From NCBI RefSeq assembly GCF_029227915.1, contig NC_079880.1, forward strand, positions 26,903,501-26,967,500: DNA of 64,000 bases, in the 5' to 3' direction. Position 1 is the stretch's first letter. Every line of letters begins with the position of its first letter. This DNA comes from Hydractinia symbiolongicarpus (lineage: Eukaryota > Cnidaria > Hydrozoa > Anthoathecata > Hydractiniidae). Shown here piece by piece: positions 35,190 through 42,100 of this stretch. Below the pieces are notes generated by a model. It was not told where the DNA came from, made no database searches, and was given only the letters and a program-made list of their open reading frames with translations. The translations under genes and the position numbers were made by a program.

Positions 35190-35675
35190 ATGGCAGAGAG
35201 TTCTAGTACCAGAGAAGAAACTTTTAAAACGGATATATCCAATTCCCAACTTGAGGAGCTGGTGAAATTACGAGGTAAGTTCCAAGACAGGACACACGAA
35301 CACGGAGGATCTCTGATCATATGGTCGATTCTGGAGGGATTATCCGGAACCGCAGCAATTACCGGCTCGATAGCGACCGCGGTGACCATTATTAGAAATT
35401 TGGGCGGTACCCATGGAAATTACATGTGGAATTCGGGTATGTGTCTATTGGGCTCGGCTTCCTATGCGGTTACCGCCCAATATGTTAGGACATATCGGGA
35501 GAAACTTATCAAATTAAGAGCCGCATATCGCGTTGTGCAAAATGCCATCGATGTTTTCGATAAAACGCTACTCTGGCACACTCGGATCTGTAGAGCCGAT
35601 TTTGAGAATTTGTGTGATACGTATCATAGAACTCTCAAGGATCTGGATAAACTGGATATAGGTTATTTAGAGTAA
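35190..35675 (+). CDS. Membrane protein, paralogue of the next gene (copy 1)
   Basis: A 161-aa protein that starts MAE, has a short polar N-terminus, then an NSQLEELVKLRGKF segment (about residues 18-31), a hydrophobic glycine/alanine-rich middle with two likely membrane helices (about 42-70 and 80-97), the YVRTYREKLIKL-type basic helix (about 98-109) and a C-terminal helical region ending near the LEDLDKL-like tail (DLDKLDIGYLE). The same order of segments occurs in the protein from 35703, so the two are tandem paralogues. Function unknown; similar two-helix proteins are frequent in these elements. Confidence 0.75.
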   Translation: MAESSSTREETFKTDISNSQLEELVKLRGKFQDRTHEHGGSLIIWSILEGLSGTAAITGSIATAVTIIRNLGGTHGNYMWNSGMCLLGSASYAVTAQYVRTYREKLIKLRAAYRVVQNAIDVFDKTLLWHTRICRADFENLCDTYHRTLKDLDKLDIGYLE

Positions 35676-35702
35676 AGTTTTTTTCTTTGTAGTAACCACA
35701 CA

Positions 35703-36290
35703 ATGGCAGAGATTTATCCGAAGCTACCCACGGCTCCCGAGTATTCGAGCGAGCAGGACAAGTTTAATACTAATACTGTGAACTCTCAACTTGGGGAGCT
35801 TAGAAAATTACGCGATAAGTTCAATACAAAATATGAGAAATATAACAAGACGCTGCACAGACTGGTGCTTTTAAATGCCAGCGCCACGGCCCTAACCGTC
35901 GTTTCGGGCATAGGTTCGGTGGTAACCGGTGCCACGCTCATCGGAATCCCCGCTTCCGTCGGATTGGGAGCCGTAGCACTGTCCGGAACCATTTTCACAG
36001 GCTCCGCCATGGCCCTGATTAAAAGATATCGGAGCAAACTTGACAAGGTCATGAAATTATATGATGTTGCGACGTCCGCCATCGCCGTGTTTGAAAACTC
36101 CGTCTCGCGGGCTCTGAATAATGACGACATTAGTCACATTGAATTTCAAACCCTGAGCGGTATATACTACGAAGCTCTGGACAAGATGACGAAAACCGAC
36201 AGAAAGATGGAGAGCGAAACTCGCAACCAGTTTGAAAAAAGTCTAATGGATCAGGTTCAAAGCCTCAGAAGGACCGTAAATCAAGGTTAG
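35703..36290 (+). CDS. Membrane protein, paralogue of the previous gene (copy 2)
   Basis: A 195-aa protein, 27 bp after copy 1. It also starts MAE and has NSQLGELRKLRDKF at about residues 28-41 (matching NSQLEELVKLRGKF in copy 1), then LLNASATALTVVSGIGSVVTG and a second glycine-rich hydrophobic segment, the RYRSKLDKVMKLYDVATSAI basic helix, and a longer charged C-terminal helix with a coiled-coil look (MESETRNQFEKSLMDQVQSLRR). Copy 1 lacks this last extension. The duplicate pair suggests hetero-oligomerisation or redundancy. It converges with the integrase; a hairpin lies between them. Confidence 0.78.
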   Translation: MAEIYPKLPTAPEYSSEQDKFNTNTVNSQLGELRKLRDKFNTKYEKYNKTLHRLVLLNASATALTVVSGIGSVVTGATLIGIPASVGLGAVALSGTIFTGSAMALIKRYRSKLDKVMKLYDVATSAIAVFENSVSRALNNDDISHIEFQTLSGIYYEALDKMTKTDRKMESETRNQFEKSLMDQVQSLRRTVNQG

Positions 36291-36324
36291 TGATGTGCGC
36301 ATGTACACCGCTCGATTATTTCGT

Positions 36325-36339
36325 GTGGTACGATAAAAA
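36325..36339 (+). promoter_or_regulatory. Orphan promoter-like copy (GTGGTACGATAAAA)
   Basis: GTGGTACGATAAAA here is identical to the sequence at 37504-37517 upstream of the SAP-like gene. No gene follows on the plus strand; a hairpin at 36442-36466 lies about 100 bp downstream. The interval 36291-36441 otherwise holds only a GC-richer stretch with no substantial open frame. Confidence 0.4.
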
Positions 36340-36441
36340 TTAATATTAAGGCGGTTTGTGACATTATGCGGCGCGATCGTCCCCCCAAGACTGAGCCATA
36401 GCGGCCCTATCTGCCGACCGACCCGCGCGATCCCCGGCATC

Positions 36442-36466
36442 ATCTTTACCTGTTTCTGGTAAAGAT
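36442..36466. terminator. Hairpin between convergent genes (integrase 3' end)
   Basis: ATCTTTACC (36442-36450) pairs perfectly with GGTAAAGAT (36458-36466) around a 7-base loop. It lies 13 bp beyond the integrase stop on the minus strand and 151 bp beyond the plus-strand gene. It is the reverse complement, with one change, of the hairpin at 27512-27536. Confidence 0.65.
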
Positions 36467-36479
36467 ATCGAGCTCCTTT

Positions 36480-37457
36480 TCACCAACCTTGCACATAATC
36501 AGGAGGTAATTCTGTATCTTCGGGTATTAACATCAATTCCTCTTTTACAAAAGCCCGTCCAGGTCCGTCTTGAACATAGTACATTACACGGTTACCGGGT
36601 TGCGCTATTACCTTACGCAATCTATATGTGTTTTTCGACCATATTCTATCGGTTGCCCGTCTCCGCCCATCATCATGCTCTTCACCAGGTTGTAGTAGAT
36701 ATCTATACAGGCCATCTTTAGGTAATTCTACTTCAGGTGGATAACTCCCTCGTTTAGCAAGAGGCACCTCTTTCATTATAATAGCATCTTTTGGTTTCAT
36801 ACCAATCATCTGCGTCTTTGTATCGTTTAGCCTATCAATCAGTTTATACAGATGCTTAACCCATGTAGATGATACCTTTTCCGAATCATTCAGTTCTTGA
36901 GCATCTTGTATTTTGAATAAATTTTCCGCAAGTATCTTGTTCAACGCCTCAACAAAAGCTGTGTGTGTATGCTTATATTTTGTAGTCGCTCTTTTAATTT
37001 CAACCTTATGCTTCTCCAACAGCTTTGATACATCTGCCTTGAATTCTGAACCGTTATCACATTGGAAAGTTTTCGGATAAGTTAATGGTCCTGCCTTGTA
37101 GATGTCCTCAATCATAGCGGCAACCTCTTTGGCTTTCTTAGTCCTCAAAGGTCGGGCTACTTTGTATCTGGAAGCAGCATCGATTCCCGACAAAATGTAC
37201 TTATATTTATTACCATACAGTATGTCACCGGGCATGTACAATAAATCGAATTGATGTAAATCATTAGGGGTGGTAACTTCATAATGTGGTCTTTCAACAT
37301 GTTTTGGGTCGGGTAAATGTACTTGCCAAAATGCTTGCTTTGATAGCCACTTCTTAATCTCCTTTGGCCCGAAGCCGAATACTCTTTAATTCCGAACAGC
37401 CTTTTGTCCTTTCCATAAATTTTGAGGTTGATAGTAAGTCTCTTGAAGTTTTGACAT
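36480..37457 (-). pseudogene. Polinton integrase (DDE, retrovirus type), one in-frame TAA
   Basis: Retroviral-type integrase fold. The catalytic triad is visible: the first Asp in SGIDAASRY, the second in FQCDNGSEF, the Glu in FVEALNKIL. An SH3-like C-terminal domain follows (IWSKNTYRLRKV near the end, then EELMLIPEDTELPP). No chromodomain is seen. The frame runs from an ATG at 37455-37457 through an in-frame TAA at 37386-37388, 23 codons in, and then is open to 36480. Sequence on both sides of the TAA is in the same frame and integrase-like (WLSKQAFWQVHLP just after), so this is a nonsense change or a small in-frame deletion. The longest intact part starts at Met 37241 and lacks the N-terminal domain, although it keeps the triad. 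The neighbouring SAP gene is divergent. Confidence 0.85.
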
Positions 37458-37503
37458 GTTTTATTTATGCACACCTTTATTTATCTCCTTTTTGTGTTAT
37501 GAT

Positions 37504-37548
37504 GTGGTACGATAAAAGTGCTTAAAGTTTTTCATATATTATATTAAT
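37504..37548 (+). promoter_or_regulatory. Promoter of the SAP-like gene (GATAAAA...CTTAAAG)
   Basis: ACGATAAAAGTGCTTAAAG at 37509-37527 matches the layout of the modules upstream of the RING and polymerase genes (ACGATTTATAAAA followed about 6 bp later by CTTAAAG). ATATTATATTAAT leads into the ATG at 37549. Confidence 0.55.
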
Positions 37549-37818
37549 ATGTCAGACATGGATACCACACCGGATTATAAATTGATGAAACTGAGAGAGT
37601 TGCGAGAGGTTGCCAAATCCCGCGGAATTAAGTATATCGTGGGTATGAGAAAGGCTAAACTGGTTGAGGTGATTGAGAAGAATGATCTCGACCCATCCTA
37701 CACCATCGATCTGGATACCAAGAAGGAATGGTATGGATACTGTTCAAGGTGGAGGTCGAAAAACAGGGAGGCATATCTAAAAGCTCAAAAACGTTATAAC
37801 GACAAAAGATCCAAGTGA
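37549..37818 (+). CDS. Small SAP-like protein
   Basis: An 89-aa basic protein. Residues about 13-42 fit a SAP-type helix-extended loop-helix motif: LRELREVAKSRGI, then a short GMRKAKLVEVI helix. Such motifs bind AT-rich DNA or target chromatin in known SAP proteins. The same motif opens the RING protein (38291) and the polymerase (39109). The rest is basic and aromatic (WYGYCSRWRSKNREAYLKAQKRY), suggesting nucleic-acid binding. It is transcribed divergently from the integrase under a module shared with the other right-half genes, and a perfect hairpin follows the stop. The role is not known; DNA or terminal-protein-complex targeting would fit. Confidence 0.75.
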   Translation: MSDMDTTPDYKLMKLRELREVAKSRGIKYIVGMRKAKLVEVIEKNDLDPSYTIDLDTKKEWYGYCSRWRSKNREAYLKAQKRYNDKRSK

Positions 37819-37829
37819 TTGGGTATTTT

Positions 37830-37853
37830 TTTGTTACTCAGACGAGTAACAAA
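37830..37853. terminator. 3' hairpin downstream of the SAP-like gene
   Basis: TTTGTTACTC (37830-37839) pairs perfectly with GAGTAACAAA (37844-37853), loop AGAC, starting 11 bp after the stop and preceded by a T run. It is nearly the same sequence as the hairpin after the RING gene. Confidence 0.72.
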
Positions 37854-37858
37854 TGTTG

Positions 37859-37970
37859 GTGGGTGGGTACCCATGGTGTACCGGTCACGACCCTCTAGGT
37901 ACCGGTGGGTGGGTACCCATGGTGTACCGGTCACGACCCTCTAGGTGCCGGTGGGTGGGTACCCATGGTG
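37859..37970 (+). repeat. 46-bp tandem repeat, 2.4 copies
   Basis: Units begin at 37859, 37905 and 37951 with GTGGGTGGGTACCCATGGTG. The first two are identical except for one base, and the third is partial. GGTACC and CCATGG palindromes give each unit dyad symmetry. Single copies of the opening 20 bases recur at about 38145-38164 and 38866-38885. Confidence 0.85.
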
Positions 37971-38086
37971 GAGCGATGTCAGTATCATAAACCGCGTTTT
38001 ACCGCCATGGGGTCGGGTGGTTGTTACGCGAACGAAGCCCCTCACGATCCTCCACCCCGGTTAACGATTATAAAAACATCTTAAAG
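37952..38086 (+). repeat. 135-bp promoter repeat, copy 1 (orphan)
   Basis: This is repeated at 38866-39001 with an offset of 914 bp. It contains GCGATGTCAGTATCATAAACC, a CGAACGAAGCCCCTCACGATCC block (recurring again at about 38111-38136), and ends with a TATA/CTTAAAG module at 38064-38086. No gene starts behind this copy: the sequence goes on to GTTTGCAACCCC. The interval 37854-38238 thus holds repeats and an orphan promoter only. Confidence 0.8.
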
Positions 38087-38238
38087 GTTTGCAACCCCGG
38101 GTGGTTGTTACGCGAACGAAGCCCCTCACGATCCTCGAGGTGCTGGTGGGTGGGTACCCATGGTATATCGATGTATGTGTGTTTTAGCGTGATGGTTGTA
38201 TTACAAACGATGACACTCATTACACTCCAACACGGCTT

Positions 38239-38290
38239 ACGATTTATAAAAATGGCTTAAAGATTACAAAATCGTATATCACAACCAAGC
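38239..38290 (+). promoter_or_regulatory. RING gene promoter and leader
   Basis: ACGATTTATAAAA, CTTAAAG and ATCGTATATCA appear in order, followed by CAACCAAGC and the ATG at 38291. ACGATTT (38239-38245) and AAATCGT (38269-38275) form an inverted pair around the TATA/CTTAAAG core. The same leader precedes the polymerase gene, down to AACCAAGCATG. Confidence 0.7.
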
Positions 38291-38809
38291 ATGTCTTCAG
38301 GAATCGTTCTCGATTTGATACACAGTAGAGAATATATTGATGACTTTGATCTTTTCACGGTCCCTGATTTAAGAGCCAGAGCGAGGTACCTTGGCCTACG
38401 TGGATACTCGCGGCTCAGAAGGGCTGAGCTTATCGAATTATTATTATTATCAACAGTACCCGCAAGATATCCCGATATGACTTTACCGCTCGTCATAGGG
38501 ATGCTGGATCTCGAAGTGACCGAATTTTCTGGACCCGTGATGAGGCCAAATGTATCAGTGCCAAGACCGCTACCGGCACCTGGACCGATACCGGCGCAGC
38601 TTGAGGTTGATGATGATGAGGACGCCGATGACATTGATGAAGATGATAGATGTATCATTTGTCTTTCTAAACGAAAGACCGCAACCATTGTTCATGGTAG
38701 AGCGGGGCATTTTTGCTGCTGTCTATCATGTGCATATAAATTGGAGAATAGGAGGGATAAATGTCCCATATGTCGGGCACCAATAGATTTTGTCATTAGA
38801 CAATATTGA
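38291..38809 (+). CDS. SAP-like plus MDM2-type RING protein (putative E3 ubiquitin ligase)
   Basis: A 172-aa protein with two ends of interest. Residues about 22-51 form a SAP-like motif (LRARARYLGLRGYSRLRRAEL), closely related to the start of the polymerase. A proline-rich linker and acidic tract (about 105-118) follow. The C-terminus is a RING with ligands C121, C124, H135, H140, C144, C147, C158 and C161, i.e. C2H2C4 spacing with an HGxxGH core, the arrangement of MDM2/MDMX and not the classic C3HC4. As in MDM2, the chain ends a few residues after the last zinc ligand with an aromatic tail (VIRQY). Known members are E3 ligases; a role in countering host defence or in chromatin targeting is inference. 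A hairpin follows the stop. Confidence 0.82.
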   Translation: MSSGIVLDLIHSREYIDDFDLFTVPDLRARARYLGLRGYSRLRRAELIELLLLSTVPARYPDMTLPLVIGMLDLEVTEFSGPVMRPNVSVPRPLPAPGPIPAQLEVDDDEDADDIDEDDRCIICLSKRKTATIVHGRAGHFCCCLSCAYKLENRRDKCPICRAPIDFVIRQY

Positions 38810-38825
38810 ACGCGAATTCCCGGCC

Positions 38826-38849
38826 TTTGTCACTCGGACGGGTAACAAA
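38826..38849. terminator. 3' hairpin downstream of the RING gene
   Basis: TTTGTCACTC (38826-38835) faces GGGTAACAAA (38840-38849) around loop GGAC, with one mismatch and one wobble. It is plainly a degenerate copy of the perfect hairpin at 37830-37853 and lies 17 bp after the stop. Confidence 0.6.
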
Positions 38850-38865
38850 AATCCCGAGGTGTCGA

Positions 38866-39027
38866 TGGGTGGGTACCCATGGTGGAGCGATGTCAGTATC
38901 ATAAACCGCGTTTTACCACCATGGTGTCGGGTGGTTGTCTTGTGAACGAAGCCCCTCACGATCCTCCACCCCGGTTTACGATTTATAAAAATGGCTTAAA
39001 GATTACAAAATCGTATATCATAGCCAA
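38866..39027 (+). repeat. 135-bp promoter repeat, copy 2, with orphan TATA/CTTAAAG module
   Basis: This matches 37952-38086 at an offset of 914 bp and continues with the full leader up to ATCGTATATCATAGCCAAG (to 39027), identical in plan to the RING leader, but the expected ATG is replaced by TAAC. A second complete module follows within 30 bp and serves the polymerase gene. Confidence 0.8.
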
Positions 39028-39055
39028 GTAACAAATTTTATGAATCTTTAGTTTC

Positions 39056-39108
39056 ACGATTATAAAAAACCATCTTAAAGGTTCATAAATCGTATATCAT
39101 AACCAAGC
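39056..39108 (+). promoter_or_regulatory. Polymerase gene promoter and leader
   Basis: ACGATTATAAAA (39056-39067), CATCTTAAAG, AAATCGTATATCA and AACCAAGC directly precede the ATG at 39109. The spacing from TATAAAA to ATG is about 45 bp, as in the RING gene. Confidence 0.7.
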
Positions 39109-42100
39109 ATGACTTCGAGAAATACAGTTGTTGAATTAAGAGCTCTCGCTAGAGAACGCGGCCTACGTGGCTACTCAAGGCTCAGAAAGGCCGATCTGAT
39201 CGAATTATTGACACCCACTACTGTGTCAGCACCCGTACCCATACCAAGACCCACTAGACCCGTACCAGCGCCGAGACCCACCAGACCCGTACCGGTGCCA
39301 AGACCCACCAGACCCGTACCGGTGCCAAGACCCACCAGACCCGTACCGGTGCCAAGACCCACCAGACCCGTACCCGTGCCGAGACCCACCAGACCCGTAC
39401 CCGTGCCGAGACCGGGCACTAGCCAACAAGACATGGATTTGAAAAGCAAGTTGATCGAATGGAGAGACTGGTTAATAAATCATGTACCTAAGGCTATTAA
39501 GGAGAAAGCGAGCAAAGCTTTCAAAACCATGAAGGATAAGATCATGGGTTTGTATAAAAAGGGCAGTGGAGAGGAAGAGGTGGAGGTGGAGGAGGAGGAG
39601 GAGGAGGAGGAGGAGGAGGAGGAGGAAAACCCCTATACCCCCATTGAAGAAGCTTTTGTAGGTTCATACAAACGTTTCAAAATAAACTCGGATGGTGGGA
39701 AGAATGTCAGGGTCTTTCTCGAAAAGGTCGAGCACGTCGTAAATAGGTTGATGAGTGACGTGCTAGGGCAGAAGAAGTCGCTGAAGACTCAGGCGACCTT
39801 GTGGGTGAAATGGGTAAGGGAAGACACCAGCTCGAGCGATGCCCCGTGTGTACATGTCGATAAAGCTTTCAATAGTTATATGGAGATACTGCACGCCCAC
39901 GATGACATTTCTGATGTTTTCGATCGGATGTGTAATAAGATAATCGAGCAGATTGAAAACCCTGCTCTACCCGCCAGCGGGTTCACAATCGAAAGGATCC
40001 TACATATGCATGTGGACTTTCACAAACTAAAATTAACCAGAGGTAGTTCTTACCTACCACTACCAGAGAACTTCAGAGGAAAGCGATCCGTGATTAACCC
40101 ACATAACGAGGATGATGAATGTTTCAGATGGGCTATTATCGCTGCTCTCAATCATGATAAGATCGATAATCACCCTGAACGAATCTCAAACCTTAAGAAG
40201 CATGATAAGTATAATTGGGGTGGTCTAACTTTCCCAATGGCGCTAAACAAGATAGATCTCTTCGAGAGGAGGAACCCCGATGTCGCTGTGCATGTTTTGA
40301 CAAAGGATGAGGGAGAAGGTATCTACATGTGTCGCAAGTCGAAGCATCTTGATCGTAAGGATACGGTTGTTTTGTTTTTACTGTGTGAGGGGGATGAGAG
40401 ACATTATATCGCTGTTAAGAACTTGAGCGGTGTACTGAGCAAGGTTAACTCGAAGGATGGACATAGAGAGCATTATTGCTTGAATTGTCTCTCTGGTTTT
40501 CAAAGTGAACGGAAAAGGGATGAGCACTTTGAGTATTGCAAGAATAACGATGCCGCTAAGATTCAACTCCCTAAGGAGGGTAGCACCCTAACCTTCACCG
40601 ATGGTAAGTTTCAGCTCAAAGCCCCATTCATCATGTATGCCGATTTCGAAGCTTTTACAAAAGAGTTGCCAGAAGATGAGAGAAAATGCGGATCATCCAC
40701 CGAGAAAGTTGGTAAACATGTTCCCACCGGATTCTGTTGTTATAGTAAATATGCTCATGGTGAAGTGCCGGACCCTCTGAATCTTTACCGCGGTGAGGAC
40801 TGTGTTCCGCGCTTTGTAGATCATGTAGTTTCTGAGGCGAAAAGGTTATACAACATGTTTCCTCAGAAAGCAATGGATCCACTGACGGATGAAGAGCGTG
40901 ACGGTTTCAATAGAGCCATGGTGTGCCACATTTGCATGGAAGAATTTGATGACAAGGATGACATCAAGGTTAGGGATCACTGCCATTTCACCGGTAAGTT
41001 TCGTGGGGCTGCCCATCAGAAATGTAATCTGCGTTACAAGGTTCCTAATTATATTCCGGTTGTCTTCCACAATCTGAGTGGCTACGATGCGCATTTATTC
41101 ATTAAGGAGCTTGCTAGGAAGTACGGAGAAGATGGTATGGGTGTAATCGCGGAGAATAAGGAGAAATATATCTCTTTCTCTACGGATGTTAAGGTTGGTG
41201 AATACACTAACAAAAATGGGGAGACTAAGGACAGAAAGATACAACTGAGATTCATAGACTCATTTAGATTTATGTCAAGCGGCCTAAGCTCCCTGGCTGA
41301 CAACCTATCAGATGATCAATGCAAAAACCTTCGAAAATTCTTCAATGGTGACGAATTCAACATAATGAGAAGGAAGGGTGTATACCCATATGAGTATGTT
41401 AACTCATTCGATAGGTTTAATGAAACTGAGCTCCCGTCAAAGGATGATTTCTACAGCAAGCTGAACATGAATGGTATCAGTGATGCCGATTATGCGCATG
41501 CCCAGAAGGTGTGGAAGGACATGAAAGTTGAAAATATGGGCGTTTATCATGATATCTATCTCAAGACGGATGTTCTGCTTCTGAGTGATGTGTTTGAGAC
41601 ATTCAGAGAAACATGCTTGAGAAACTACGATCTAGACCCGGCTCACTTTTACACTGCTCCGGGATTAGCCTGGAGGGCGTGTTTGAAAAAGACCAAGGTT
41701 AGTCTAGATTTATTGTCGGATATGGAGATGGTCATGTTCATTGAGAGTGGTATTAGGGGTGGATTGTGTCAGGCTGTCCACCGCTACGCCAAGGCCAACA
41801 ATAAGTATATGGGGGACGAGTATAACACATCGGATGGGAATTGCATGGATTTATTTGAGCAGCAGGAAATGGCTAAAACCGTGCCTTTTGTAAAAAGAAA
41901 ATTGATTGAATTGAGGTACTGGTTGATGAAACATGTACCTAGGGTCATCAAGGTGAAAACTAGTAAAGCTTACAGAGCCGTGAAGGATAAGATCATGGGT
42001 TTGTATGAAAAGGTATGTTGGGGACCGTCTGTACGGAAAGAGGAAAAACAATATACCACCAAAGCCAACACATCTGAGAGTAAGGAGATGAATAGCTATC

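Noticed and set aside
35150-35389. 80-codon N-terminal extension of the minus-strand coiled-coil protein
   Set aside because: It overlaps the divergent gene starting at 35190 and its promoter. The ATG at 35149 gives a compact start mirrored in the other divergent pair.
37157-37474. 105-codon minus-strand frame overlapping the integrase
   Set aside because: It is another reading frame of the integrase N-terminal region. The integrase-like peptide continues in the main frame on both sides of the TAA, so no frameshift is needed.
38021-38260. 79-codon frame with repeated RERSPSRSS
   Set aside because: The repeat in the peptide is only the translation of the duplicated CGAACGAAGCCCCTCACGATCC promoter block, and it lies in the orphan promoter region.
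39171-39449. Gly/Thr-rich antisense frames opposite the polymerase Pro-rich repeats
   Set aside because: They are periodic shadows of the 27-bp coding repeat.
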